From NCBI GenBank assembly GCA_021323705.1, contig JAJPKL010000007.1, positions 1-64,000 on the forward strand: a stretch of 64,000 bases of DNA, given 5' to 3'. The notes beneath the pieces were generated by a model that had not been told where the DNA came from, did not search any database, and saw only the letters and a list, made by a program, of their open reading frames with translations. This DNA is from Nitrososphaerota archaeon. Its GTDB lineage: Archaea > Thermoproteota > Nitrososphaeria > Nitrososphaerales > Nitrosopumilaceae. Shown piece after piece: positions 51,429-60,485 of this stretch; position 1 is the first letter of the stretch, and the number at the start of each line of letters is the position of its first letter. The position numbers were made by a program, and so were the translations under genes.

Positions 51429-52627
51429 AATTAGCATATCCTAAAAACGGTAAATTTGGAGAGTTTGGAGGCCGATTCATACCTGAAACATTGGTGCCTG
51501 CCGTAGAAGAGCTGGAAGAAGCATATCTGAGATTCAAAGATGACAAGAACTTCAAAAAAGAATTGGATTACTATTTGAGAGAATATGCTGGAAGGCCCAC
51601 CCCGCTTTACTATGCTAAGAATCTGACCGAGTTTGTTGGTGGAGCCAGAATATACCTAAAGAGAGAAGATCTGTTGCACGGCGGAGCTCACAAGATCAAC
51701 AACACTCTAGGGCAAGGTTTGTTGGCAAAGAGGATGAACAAAAAAAGGATAATTGCAGAAACAGGAGCAGGGCAGCACGGTGTAGCAACTGCGATGGCAT
51801 GTGCTGCGCTTGGATTACAGTCTGAGGTATACATGGGATACAAGGACACTGAAAGACAGAGGCTTAATGTTTTTAGAATGAAGCTTCTTGGGTCCAAGGT
51901 TCATCCTGTAAAAGAAGGAACACAGACTCTCAAAGATGCAATAAATGAAGCAATTAGAGACTGGATAACAAATGTGAATACAACTTACTATCTTTTAGGT
52001 TCTGCAGTAGGTCCGCATCCATATCCTGTAATGGTCAGAGACTTTCAATCAGTAATAGGAAAGGAGATTTTAGCACAAACGAAAGAGCTGCAAAACAAGT
52101 CACCAGATTCAGTAGTAGCATGTGTAGGCGGTGGGTCAAACGCAATAGGTACCTTTTATCCACTTGTTGATGAAGATACTGAAATGTTTGGAGTCGAAGC
52201 TGGCGGCAAAGGGATTAAGACAATGCATCATTCTGCAACATTGTCGTCTGGTTCAAAAGGGATTCTGCACGGAATGTTCACATATCTTTTGCAGGATAAA
52301 CATGGACAGATAAAGGACACGCATAGTATAGCAGCAGGTCTTGATTATCCAGGAGTGGGACCAGAACACTCCTATCTTAAGGATTCAAAAAGAGTAAAGT
52401 ATGACACCGTAAGCGATGACGATGCAGTAAATGCGTTCTTGATACTTTCAAAGCATGAAGGGATAATTCCTGCCCTAGAGTCATCACATGCAGTTGCGTA
52501 TGCGATAAAATTGGCAAAAAAGATGTCAAAGAGCAAGACCATAGTAATCACTTTGTCAGGTCGTGGAGACAAGGACGTTGAGGTAGTAGAGAGATATTTG
52601 AGCGAAAATGTCAAGAATTCAAGATAA
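51425..52627 (+). CDS. trpB: Tryptophan synthase beta subunit
   Basis: A 400-residue PLP enzyme joining indole and serine. The PLP lysine is in [12 protein letters not shown], the phosphate loop [11 protein letters not shown]. It is the TrpB1 type that pairs with TrpA, whose gene overlaps it by 20 bases. Confidence 0.97.
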   Translation: MKLAYPKNGKFGEFGGRFIPETLVPAVEELEEAYLRFKDDKNFKKELDYYLREYAGRPTPLYYAKNLTEFVGGARIYLKREDLLHGGAHKINNTLGQGLLAKRMNKKRIIAETGAGQHGVATAMACAALGLQSEVYMGYKDTERQRLNVFRMKLLGSKVHPVKEGTQTLKDAINEAIRDWITNVNTTYYLLGSAVGPHPYPVMVRDFQSVIGKEILAQTKELQNKSPDSVVACVGGGSNAIGTFYPLVDEDTEMFGVEAGGKGIKTMHHSATLSSGSKGILHGMFTYLLQDKHGQIKDTHSIAAGLDYPGVGPEHSYLKDSKRVKYDTVSDDDAVNAFLILSKHEGIIPALESSHAVAYAIKLAKKMSKSKTIVITLSGRGDKDVEVVERYLSENVKNSR

Positions 52628-53417
52628 ATTTTTAGAACTAAAATCCAAGAACCAAAAGGCGTTCATAGCCTACGCCATGGCAGGATATCCTAACGACAAA
52701 GAAACAATTTCCATAATACGCAGCCTAGTAAATGGGGGAGCAGATATTGTTGAAATCGGCCTGCCTTTTTCCGATCCACTGGCAGACGGCCCTGTCATAC
52801 AAAACGCAAGCTTTCAAGCACTACAAAAGGGGATGAACTTGTATAGATTCCTAAAGATAGTAAAAAAGATTCGAAGTGGGACAGACATACCACTGGTCCT
52901 TATGACATATGCAAATCTTGTGTACAGCCAAGGCTATGACAAATTCATCTCAGCCATAAAAAAGGCAGGAATTGACGGAGTTATCCTTCCAGACATGGCA
53001 ATCGAAGAGGCAGAAGAGTACCTGAAAATCATACATAAGAACAAAATGGATGCAATCTTTCTCATATCACCTAACACTTCTCAAGAGAGAATAAAGAGAA
53101 TTGCCAAGGCATCATCTGGATTTGTGTACTTGGTATCTACATATGGCACAACGGGCGGGACTCAACAGCAGTTTCAACGATACACACTTGATGCGGTGAA
53201 AAACGCAAAGAAAATACTTGGCGACAAGTTACCTCTGGGAGTAGGTTTTGGGGTCAACAACCCCGAGCAGGCAAGATCCATTTTGAAAACAGGGGCAGAT
53301 GCAATAATTGTAGCAAGCGCAATTTTACGGTTGATTGCCAATACGCCCAAAGCAAAAGTACACTCTAAAATTGTCTCTTTTGTAAAAAATCTGAAAAAGA
53401 CAACGATCTCAGAATAA
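52608..53417 (+). CDS. trpA: Tryptophan synthase alpha subunit
   Basis: A 269-residue TIM barrel cleaving indole-3-glycerol phosphate to indole. Catalytic Glu and Asp lie in [19 protein letters not shown] and [11 protein letters not shown]. The phosphate site is [11 protein letters not shown]. Last gene of the trp operon; pyrG follows after 31 bases. Confidence 0.96.
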   Translation: MSRIQDKFLELKSKNQKAFIAYAMAGYPNDKETISIIRSLVNGGADIVEIGLPFSDPLADGPVIQNASFQALQKGMNLYRFLKIVKKIRSGTDIPLVLMTYANLVYSQGYDKFISAIKKAGIDGVILPDMAIEEAEEYLKIIHKNKMDAIFLISPNTSQERIKRIAKASSGFVYLVSTYGTTGGTQQQFQRYTLDAVKNAKKILGDKLPLGVGFGVNNPEQARSILKTGADAIIVASAILRLIANTPKAKVHSKIVSFVKNLKKTTISE

Positions 53418-53448
53418 GAAATAAAAATAGCATAAATCCATCATAGAT

Positions 53449-55056
53449 ATGCAGACAGAGACAAAATACATTTTTGTAACAGGCGGAGTCATGTCCGGTC
53501 TTGGAAAAGGCGTTGTTTCATCTTCTATAGCAAAACTACTTCAACTTTCAAATCAAAAGGTTTCCTGCGTTAAGATCGATCCATATCTGAATTACGATGC
53601 AGGAACCATGAATCCAATAGCTCATGGCGAGGTGTTTGTTACAGACGATGGCGGAGAATGCGACATGGATATTGGTAATTATGAGCGATTTCTAAATCAA
53701 AGCATACCTAGGACACACAACATCACTACAGCTCAGATCTATTCAAGTGTAATTGAAGCAGAGAGACGAGGAGAGTATCTTGGAGCATGTGTCCAGATAA
53801 TACCTCATGTAACAGACGCTATAAAAGACAGAATTAGAAACATTGCAAACAGTGAGAAATTAGATGTTCTCGTAGTAGAGTGCGGCGGTACTGTAGGAGA
53901 CATTGAAAGTCTTCCATTTCTTGAGGCATTGAGGCAGATGAGACTAGAAGAAGGGTCAAACAATGTAATTTTTGCACACGTAACACTGGCTCCCTCTCTT
54001 GACGTAGTAGGAGAACAAAAAACAAAGCCCACTCAGCATAGCGTTCAGGAATTGAGAAGAATAGGCATTCAGCCAGATCTGATGGCTGTAAGATGTAGCA
54101 GGCCCTTGGAGACATCAGCGAAAAGAAAGATCTCACTATTTTCCAATGTTTCTGAAAAAGATGTATTCTCTTGCCATGATGCAGAATCCATACTCCTGGT
54201 GCCGCAGATGCTGTATGACCAAGGAATAGTTGATGTAATATTCAAAAAGTTTGGCAAGATAGGACTTGTAAATACTTCGGCCAACTGGGACAGGTGGAAC
54301 GCCATAGTCAATTCGTTTTCCAATTTGAAAGACCAGGTGAGAATCGCCATGGTTGGCAAATATGTCAAGTTGGCTGACAGTTATGTTAGCGTAAACCATG
54401 CATTAAAACATGCAGGTGCAAAGATAGGCAAGAATGTCGTAATAGATTGGATTGATTCAGAAGAACTCAACGGTGACATAAACAAACTTTCACAGTATCA
54501 CGGAATAATTGTGCCAGGCGGATTTGGAGAGCGGGGAGCTGAGGGCATAATCAGAACAGCAAACTATGCAAGAGAAAAAAACATACCATATCTTGGGATA
54601 TGTTTCGGATTTCAACTAGCCGCAGTTGCATTTGGCCGCTATGTTTGCGGTTTGACAAATGCAAATTCTACAGAAATTAACCCTAATACAGAATATCCAG
54701 TAATTGATCTCCTACCAGAACAAAAGTTTGTTGAAAACAAAGGTGGTTCTCTCAGACTAGGAGCAAACGAGATCAAAGTAGAAGACAACACCTTAGGATT
54801 CAAACTTTACAAATCAAATACCATTTTCAAAAGACATAGACACAGATACGAGTTTAATCAAAAATATCTAGAACTGTTTAACACAAAAGGTCTTCTATTT
54901 TCAGGACACAGCGACAACAAAAAGCGAATGGAGATTCTTGAGATACCAGACCACAAATTCTATCTCGGAGTGCAGTTCCATCCAGAATTTAGCAGCAGGC
55001 CTGGATATCCAGAAGAGTCCTTTGAGGCTTTCATACAAGCAGCTTCTACTGCTTAA
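53449..55056 (+). CDS. pyrG: CTP synthase
   Basis: A 535-residue enzyme converting UTP to CTP with glutamine. The N-terminal synthetase domain begins [20 protein letters not shown]. The C-terminal class I amidotransferase has [12 protein letters not shown] with the catalytic Cys and [12 protein letters not shown]. Normal length. Confidence 0.97.
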   Translation: MQTETKYIFVTGGVMSGLGKGVVSSSIAKLLQLSNQKVSCVKIDPYLNYDAGTMNPIAHGEVFVTDDGGECDMDIGNYERFLNQSIPRTHNITTAQIYSSVIEAERRGEYLGACVQIIPHVTDAIKDRIRNIANSEKLDVLVVECGGTVGDIESLPFLEALRQMRLEEGSNNVIFAHVTLAPSLDVVGEQKTKPTQHSVQELRRIGIQPDLMAVRCSRPLETSAKRKISLFSNVSEKDVFSCHDAESILLVPQMLYDQGIVDVIFKKFGKIGLVNTSANWDRWNAIVNSFSNLKDQVRIAMVGKYVKLADSYVSVNHALKHAGAKIGKNVVIDWIDSEELNGDINKLSQYHGIIVPGGFGERGAEGIIRTANYAREKNIPYLGICFGFQLAAVAFGRYVCGLTNANSTEINPNTEYPVIDLLPEQKFVENKGGSLRLGANEIKVEDNTLGFKLYKSNTIFKRHRHRYEFNQKYLELFNTKGLLFSGHSDNKKRMEILEIPDHKFYLGVQFHPEFSSRPGYPEESFEAFIQAASTA

Positions 55057-56049
55057 TTATTTAGGAACTTCATAGATTCTCTGCCTAGTGTCTCGGAGTG
55101 AGACTCTTCTTTTCACATATCCCTTATCAAGAAGATGCCTAAGAGCCAGCCTGACAGTTCGGTCAGGAAGCAAGGTCTTTGCAGCCAGTTCTTTTTGAGT
55201 AAGAGAACCTTCGTATTCTAGTGTCTTGAGCAACAACTTTGAACTTGGAGGCATGTTTAAGAGCTCGTCGGCAAGTTTTACTTTTTTAGCCATTGCAGAA
55301 ACCGTAGTCGAGTCTTTCTTCATGCGTATAATATTAGCAGGCTGTGGAAATTTTGTACACTCGACAATCTTGTCAACCTTGAACCTTTCTTTTCCATCCA
55401 TCACAACTTCGCATCGCAGGCTAGATGATATGTCGTCAATCTCTATGAAACTGTCTTCTGGTACAATTAGCGGGCGTCTTGTAATGTCAAGTGAGTTTAC
55501 TGATACAATGCAAAGTACTTTGGAGCCTTGATAGATCGCTGGCCCTCCTGCAGACATCGAATATGCCGACGAACCAATCGGAGTAGAGACAATCAGGCCG
55601 TCACTACTATCGTGCCAAAATTCTTCCCCGTTTACACGTAAAACGTGTTCTACCAAAGTTGCACTCTTTGAAGAAAAAATTGCGACGTCGTTTAATGCAG
55701 GATAGACACTTTTTCCGTCAATTTTTACCCCAACTCTTGTAAGATGCTCTATTGTAAAATCTCCTTTTTTTAATCTGTTGAGGTATGTCGGAAATTCTTT
55801 TAGATCAGTCAGAGCCATATATCCACTTGATTCAAATTCATTGATTCCTAAAACAGGTATAGTACTATTCATGAAACGATGAAAATACGATCTTACGCCA
55901 CGGTCTCCCCCTGTGATAACTACATAGTCAACATCTTTTCCAACTGTTTTGTTAGTGAGCACAACAGATTCAATTCCATGAGTTTCAAGCGATAGCCTAA
56001 CTGACTTTACAGTTTGGTCCTGATCTTGACTGTAGATGGCCACTTTCAT
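55057..56049 (-). CDS. NAD kinase fused to a C-terminal winged helix
   Basis: A 330-residue protein. Residues about 1-250 are an NAD(+) kinase fold that makes NADP: VVITGGDRGVRSYF in place of the usual GGDGT, NDVAIF in place of NExxI-type, and TPIGSSAYSMSAGGPAI. The last 70 residues form a winged helix (LLLKTLEYEGSLTQKELAAK, LLPDRTVRLALRHLLDKGYV). The fusion suggests a kinase that also binds DNA, or a regulator built on a kinase fold. ATG at 56049 is preferred to TTG at 56073. Confidence 0.85.
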   Translation of the reverse strand: MKVAIYSQDQDQTVKSVRLSLETHGIESVVLTNKTVGKDVDYVVITGGDRGVRSYFHRFMNSTIPVLGINEFESSGYMALTDLKEFPTYLNRLKKGDFTIEHLTRVGVKIDGKSVYPALNDVAIFSSKSATLVEHVLRVNGEEFWHDSSDGLIVSTPIGSSAYSMSAGGPAIYQGSKVLCIVSVNSLDITRRPLIVPEDSFIEIDDISSSLRCEVVMDGKERFKVDKIVECTKFPQPANIIRMKKDSTTVSAMAKKVKLADELLNMPPSSKLLLKTLEYEGSLTQKELAAKTLLPDRTVRLALRHLLDKGYVKRRVSLRDTRQRIYEVPK

Positions 56050-56080
56050 ATCAAAGATTGAACCCTTGTACAATAAAAGC

Positions 56081-56956
56081 CTAAACTTGTGAGAACTTGA
56101 CTAGATTATACAGATAGGCTGCGTTTTGCTGTATAGTTCCTCCATTTGGGATTTTTGACAGGCCAGTAGCTTTTGTCTCAAGTGCTGCTTGTGCTGCACC
56201 AACTGCAAAACAGATTGCCCATAGAGAATCTTTTTCCTTCAGATACGAACATGCAAACGCTGCACAAAATATGTCTCCAACACCAGTCGTGTCACCAATT
56301 TTCATGTCTGGAATACGGAGGTAATACAATCTATCTTTGGCAAGCATTGTGATGTTTTGCTTGTCTGTATAGAGAACATGTTTTACTCCCTTCCTTTGCA
56401 AGACAAGCATGGCATCTTTTCCCCTAAGGCCAGTAAGATAAAAGGCCTCGTCTGGATCTGTTTTTATTGCAGAAACTTTTGAGATGTCAAGCAGTGTTTT
56501 TTCAAGATAAATTTTACCAGTTGAATCAACACGACGCAGATATCCTTGCGGATCAAGCAGTAAAAAATTTGAATCTTCTCTTATCCTATCAAGAGTTTCT
56601 TCAGACACCTCATCAAAGACAGGACTGATTATGAAACCGTCTGCATCAGAATTGCTAAACTCTATTTGATCACATTTTGTTTTCAGATACAGCTCTCGGT
56701 CAGCTCCTATAATCTTCAATAAAAAGCGCGTGGTCGGGCTATTAGAAATTGAATCTTGTGGCAAGAACACGCCCTTATTTTCAAGGTCTCGCTTGAACTT
56801 GAAATCAGGTCCTATCTTGGTGTAAAGATCTACGTCAAACTTCATATTCTTTGCAGTAATGCCGCAGTAGGCGGCAGGGCCCCCGGGAGTTTCAACGACT
56901 TGGCCTTCCCTTGATATCTCATCTATTGTACAGTGTGATAGTACTGCAAGTTTCAT
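56081..56956 (-). CDS. PfkB-family carbohydrate/nucleoside kinase
   Basis: A 291-residue ribokinase-like enzyme. The ATP/anion-hole motif is DTTGVGDIFCAAF, and the N-terminal substrate motif ETPGGPAAYCGITAKNM. The substrate is undetermined; sugars, nucleosides or inositol derivatives are all used in this family. It is followed by the NAD kinase gene on the same strand and preceded by a micro zinc-ribbon gene. Confidence 0.88.
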   Translation of the reverse strand: MKLAVLSHCTIDEISREGQVVETPGGPAAYCGITAKNMKFDVDLYTKIGPDFKFKRDLENKGVFLPQDSISNSPTTRFLLKIIGADRELYLKTKCDQIEFSNSDADGFIISPVFDEVSEETLDRIREDSNFLLLDPQGYLRRVDSTGKIYLEKTLLDISKVSAIKTDPDEAFYLTGLRGKDAMLVLQRKGVKHVLYTDKQNITMLAKDRLYYLRIPDMKIGDTTGVGDIFCAAFACSYLKEKDSLWAICFAVGAAQAALETKATGLSKIPNGGTIQQNAAYLYNLVKFSQV

Positions 56957-56981
56957 CAATCATACGCTGATGCCTTTCCAT

Positions 56982-57092
56982 TTAGGCCTTTTTCTGGTTC
57001 TGTTTTTGGAGACAGGAAAGGCAAATAATCTGGCGTTTTTCTACTACGACCTCGACGTTAGAACTCAGACAGACGTGGCACAGGCCCCGCAT
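56982..57092 (-). CDS. Zinc-ribbon micro-protein (36 aa)
   Basis: The frame begins ATG at 57092 and reads MRGLCHVCLSSNVEVVVEKR, then IICLSCLQKQNQKKA: two CxxC pairs 15 residues apart, a minimal zinc ribbon. The TATA-like ATTTAAG lies about 26 bases upstream, as expected for a leaderless gene. It sits 23 bases before the PfkB gene on the same strand. An opposite-strand frame of 82 codons covers the region but has no protein-like features. Confidence 0.6.
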   Translation of the reverse strand: MRGLCHVCLSSNVEVVVEKRQIICLSCLQKQNQKKA

Positions 57093-57198
57093 GCATGTTC
57101 TAATTTTAGATGCATCTTAAATCTCTTAATGAGTGTCAAATTTGTTACAATAGCGGCAAGTCAAATGCGTTTATTTAGAGGCACATTACAGATACCAT

Positions 57199-57486
57199 AT
57201 GCCATTAAAGCGTGCTAGCAGAGGTAGGAAAAAGGGAGGCAAGGGATCGTCCGATCGTATCCAGTGTACCAACTGCGGAGCAACAGTACCTCGTGACAAG
57301 GCAAAAAAAGTAACCTCAAGGCTGAATTTGGTAGAGCACAGCTTGGCCAAAGAGCTCAGGGCTCAGGGAGCATATATTGCAGCACCTACTGTTTTAAAGT
57401 ATTATTGCATATCATGTGCAATTCACTTTGGCATACTAAAGATAAGATCAGCTGACTCTAGACGTCAGACTGGAAGACTGCGCTAG
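57199..57486 (+). CDS. rps26e: Ribosomal protein S26e
   Basis: A 95-residue small-subunit protein. It has a basic Gly/Lys start (KRASRGRKKGGKGSSDR), CTNCGATVPRDKAKK and CISCAIHFGILKIRS, which form the zinc-binding site. The protein sits at the mRNA exit channel near the 16S 3' end. Among archaea it is restricted to some lineages including Nitrososphaerota, which supports the taxonomic call. Confidence 0.95.
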   Translation: MPLKRASRGRKKGGKGSSDRIQCTNCGATVPRDKAKKVTSRLNLVEHSLAKELRAQGAYIAAPTVLKYYCISCAIHFGILKIRSADSRRQTGRLR

Positions 57487-58061
57487 TCGTTTATCTTTTT
57501 TGCAGTGGCAATTATTCTTTGAATCAATGTTATACCTGCAATTATTATTACTATTACCACAGCATATTTGAGAAAGAGTTCACCAGCCATACCAACTATT
57601 GCTATGACTAGTAATCTCTCAGCTCGTTCACCTATTCCAATCCCTTGTAGCTGTACATCCAATGATTCTGCTCTTGCTCGAGTATAACTTACAAGTAAAG
57701 ACAGAGTTATTGCCAATAAAACGAGATATCCTTCAGAATAATTTCCAATCAATATGCCTAAAAATATTGCAACTTCTGCAATCTTGTCAAAGACAGAGTC
57801 AAGAAATGCACCTTTCTTCGATGTCTTGCCAGTAACTCTGGCTACTTGACCATCCACTATATCGAAGAATCCAGAAACCAGTAACAGAACGCCCCCAATT
57901 ACAAAAGAATACTGTAGATGTATGCCGTAAACTATTGCAGACGCAAAAGCAAACCCAAGTCCAACAGCTGTCCAGAAATTTGCAGAAAGACCGGTATACG
58001 CAAATGCTTTTCCAATGTTCTGCAGAGTTGGTTTTAACCTCTCTCGGAAATTGTTGAGCAT
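57483..58061 (-). CDS. CDP-alcohol phosphatidyltransferase family enzyme
   Basis: A 192-residue membrane enzyme with about five helices. The metal-binding signature is complete: DGQVARVTGKTSKKGAFLDS followed by VFDK, that is DGxxARx8Gx3Dx3D. In archaea these enzymes put polar heads (inositol phosphate, serine or glycerol) on CDP-archaeol. The head group is not predictable here. ATG at 58061 is chosen; TTG at 58124 would add a basic 21-residue tail. Confidence 0.9.
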   Translation of the reverse strand: MLNNFRERLKPTLQNIGKAFAYTGLSANFWTAVGLGFAFASAIVYGIHLQYSFVIGGVLLLVSGFFDIVDGQVARVTGKTSKKGAFLDSVFDKIAEVAIFLGILIGNYSEGYLVLLAITLSLLVSYTRARAESLDVQLQGIGIGERAERLLVIAIVGMAGELFLKYAVVIVIIIAGITLIQRIIATAKKIND

Positions 58062-58148
58062 CTTTACTCTCAATCGTTCTTTGAGATTAAAGCGTTTATG
58101 CCTCAAGAGACCAAAAATGCTCAAATAATATGAGATAATAGGGCTCTT

Positions 58149-58358
58149 GTGGGCATCATAGCAAAGGGTGCAAAATGCAATGTCGTTGGTTGTGATAAGG
58201 ACGGCGTTCGTTCTTTGACTACCTCAAAAGTAGAAGGCACTGGCTTGAGTATTTCTGGTGGAAAAAAAACAGTATTGTGTAAAGAACACTATAAGGAATG
58301 GAAAAAAGCCACAAAAGAAGAACGCGATGTTGAAAGAGCTAGATACGACAGATTCTAG
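58149..58358 (+). CDS. Small zinc-finger protein (CxxxxC...CxxH)
   Basis: A 69-residue protein with KCNVVGCDKDGVRSL and, about 30 residues on, VLCKEHYKEWKKATKEER. The C-x4-C and C-x2-H pairs form a zinc site followed by a charged helix. The CKEHYKEW element recurs as CKEHFKEE in the protein at 62389. Start is GTG at 58149. Function unknown. Confidence 0.65.
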   Translation: MGIIAKGAKCNVVGCDKDGVRSLTTSKVEGTGLSISGGKKTVLCKEHYKEWKKATKEERDVERARYDRF

Positions 58359-58434
58359 CCGTTTCTCATATTTTCTATTATCTATATGGTAAAAACGAGA
58401 GCCTTTATAATGCCCTAATTTGTCAGACAAACCG

Positions 58435-59010
58435 ATGAAGTCAACACCAATGGGCGCACTATTTGGCGTTTTGGCTCTAGTCGCTATTCTTGCAATAGCT
58501 CAACCAGCTTTTGCAGCAAATGTACCCGTAACTATCAGTAAGGGCGCAAGTGCTACAAATGGAAAATGTTCTGACACAAACTGCTTCAATCCAGAAAAAG
58601 TCCAAGTCAGTGTAGGAGATACTGTCACATGGACAAATGCAGATACTGTTCCACATACTGCAACATATTATGATGGAAACATGTCAGACAACTCAGTAGG
58701 CACTATCTGGGACAGCAGCATGATCAAAGCTGGTGGAACATACACATCACCTGCATTTACAAAAGCAGGAGATTACCCATACTTCTGCCAAGTTCATCCA
58801 TGGATGACGGGAGAGGTAGATGTTGAAGCGGCAGGGGCAACTAACCAACCAAATGGAAGCACCAACATGACTGGAATGAATAACATGACTGGTAACACAG
58901 GTAACCAGGCAGTTCCAGAATTTGGTCCAGTGGCGTCACTAGTTCTTGTATTTGCAATCGTTAGTGTCGTCATATTCACCGCAAAGACTAGAGGACTTCC
59001 AAAACTCTAG
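58435..59010 (+). CDS. Blue copper (cupredoxin) protein with PEFG sorting tail
   Basis: A 191-residue exported protein. Signal peptide residues about 1-27 (LALVAILAIAQPAFA). The plastocyanin-like domain has copper ligands His in TVPHTATYY and Cys-His-Met in YFCQVHPWMTG. A Asn/Thr/Met-rich linker follows (NMTGMNNMTGNTGN), then VPEFGPVASLVLVFAIVSVV and a basic end. PEFG plus helix plus basic tail is the sorting signal processed by thaumarchaeal archaeosortase-like enzymes. It is probably a surface electron carrier. TTG at 58420 is an alternative start. Confidence 0.92.
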   Translation: MKSTPMGALFGVLALVAILAIAQPAFAANVPVTISKGASATNGKCSDTNCFNPEKVQVSVGDTVTWTNADTVPHTATYYDGNMSDNSVGTIWDSSMIKAGGTYTSPAFTKAGDYPYFCQVHPWMTGEVDVEAAGATNQPNGSTNMTGMNNMTGNTGNQAVPEFGPVASLVLVFAIVSVVIFTAKTRGLPKL

Positions 59011-59038
59011 ATCTCCTATTTTTCATTTTTAGTTTTTG

Positions 59039-60112
59039 TTACTTTGAATTTCTTTTGTTGTTGAAATATGCGCTTGATAAATCGTTATAGTACTTGTCCA
59101 ATTTTTTGTACAAGCGTTTTGGTTTCCTAGGCTTTTCAGTGCTTAATGCATATAGACACAGCACAGGAAATGCAATTGTTGCGTCAGTATACACCATTAT
59201 AACATCTTCATGTGAGTCTTTTACTTTACCCCAGCTTTTTCCTTCTTGCAATGTGGCTCCAGAAAGTCCTCCTGTATCAGGCCTAGCATCGGTTATCTGT
59301 ATTATGTAATTTTGTCCACCGTGTCCAAGTCCAAGTATCTGGTCCAAGAGAGGTCCTGTCTGTTGTGCAGTGTTCTTTGGTACCCCCCCTCCAATCTCCA
59401 CTATGCCAGACTTTTTTGAGTTGTACACTATGGCTGCCTGTTCAATGATCTCCCGCACAAAATCCAAATTGTATATCTTATTTGCAAGTCGTAGTGGGGC
59501 AAGGTCTAGTGCAAGAGATGAATCCTTCAGTGTGGAAATGTATACTGGAACATCGTAATCGTACGCAGTAACTACAAAGCTTCTTTCAGGATGTTTAGAG
59601 TGTTCCTTGGAATATTTCCCCATGGCATTGCAAAATTCTGCAGTTGTAAATGGCCTGTCAGCAAGGTTATTTGTAAACATCTTTTGGACAATCTTGTCTT
59701 CGGCCTTGAGCGTTTCTTCTCCCTTAATGTATACATCCCTTATTCTAACAATGTCCTTTTCGTACAATATCATGTCGTCTACCTCAAAGTGGCCTTGCTT
59801 TACAGGCAGATTCCATGCAAAATGATCTTCATGGTATACGTTTGCACCAGTTGAGATTATCCAGTCAACAAATCCTCGTTCTATGAGCGCTTTGAAAAGA
59901 CCGCCAAAACCCACAGGCGTCATGGCACCAGATACGGTGAGACAAATGGTAGCATCATCTTCAATCATTTTGCGGTAGAGTTTGGCCGCTTCACCCAGTT
60001 GCCGTGCATTGTATCCCGTGCTTGAATAGATCTCTACTAGATCATCAACACCCATGTTGGGTTTAATTTTCAAATGAGGAATGTCTTTTCCGTGAAAACT
60101 ATGAGGATCCAC
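59039..60112 (-). CDS. dys: Deoxyhypusine synthase
   Basis: A 357-residue NAD-dependent enzyme that moves the aminobutyl group of spermidine to a lysine of aIF5A. NAD and active-site regions are visible: TVSGAMTPVGFGGLFKAL, GANVYHEDHFAW, IVEIGGGVPKN and the Lys-containing KSWGKVKD. Relatives that make homospermidine look similar, so substrate is not certain. Start is GTG at 60112. See also the agmatinase at 23228. Confidence 0.9.
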   Translation of the reverse strand: MDPHSFHGKDIPHLKIKPNMGVDDLVEIYSSTGYNARQLGEAAKLYRKMIEDDATICLTVSGAMTPVGFGGLFKALIERGFVDWIISTGANVYHEDHFAWNLPVKQGHFEVDDMILYEKDIVRIRDVYIKGEETLKAEDKIVQKMFTNNLADRPFTTAEFCNAMGKYSKEHSKHPERSFVVTAYDYDVPVYISTLKDSSLALDLAPLRLANKIYNLDFVREIIEQAAIVYNSKKSGIVEIGGGVPKNTAQQTGPLLDQILGLGHGGQNYIIQITDARPDTGGLSGATLQEGKSWGKVKDSHEDVIMVYTDATIAFPVLCLYALSTEKPRKPKRLYKKLDKYYNDLSSAYFNNKRNSK

Positions 60113-60197
60113 GAAGGGGAATCTAATTCTGGGTTAAATAAATACTTGCCAGCACAGTTTCAACATAAGTTTTTCCAAAACACAATTTGTAAAATTC

Positions 60198-60320
60198 CTA
60201 AGAGGCAGCCAATTTTACTTCGATTGCATGGTGTCGTGAAACATCGTTATGCATGTCAACATGGGATTTTTCTTTGAAAACCAAGTTACATTGGTAACAT
60301 TTCCATGCGGTCATGCTCAT
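60198..60320 (-). CDS. C2H2 zinc-finger micro-protein (40 aa)
   Basis: An ATG frame reading MSMTAWKCYQCNLVFKEKSH and then VDMHNDVSRHH. It fits C-X2-C-X12-H-X5-H exactly, a classical C2H2 finger. The TATA-like TATATAG lies about 26 bases upstream. This is the only gene seen in the 372-base gap between the deoxyhypusine synthase and oligopeptidase genes. Probably nucleic-acid or protein binding. Confidence 0.6.
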   Translation of the reverse strand: MSMTAWKCYQCNLVFKEKSHVDMHNDVSRHHAIEVKLAAS

Positions 60321-60485
60321 TAGTTCTTTATTACAATTTTGCTATATAAGAGACGCGTAGGAATTCCACTTTTGATAACGTCACCATATCAAATATTGAA
60401 AACAGCATAAGATAACATCATCAATAAAAAGATGTTTTTGCATTTTTCATATAGTATTTTAATGAGATTCTAGAACTCGAGACAG

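Noticed and set aside
56970-57218. 82-codon plus-strand frame
   Set aside because: Its composition is not protein-like, and the opposite strand carries a zinc-ribbon micro-gene with a well-placed TATA box. Its end overlaps rps26e.
60074-60277. 67-codon plus-strand frame
   Set aside because: It is a shadow of the C2H2 micro-gene and the start of the deoxyhypusine synthase gene on the minus strand.
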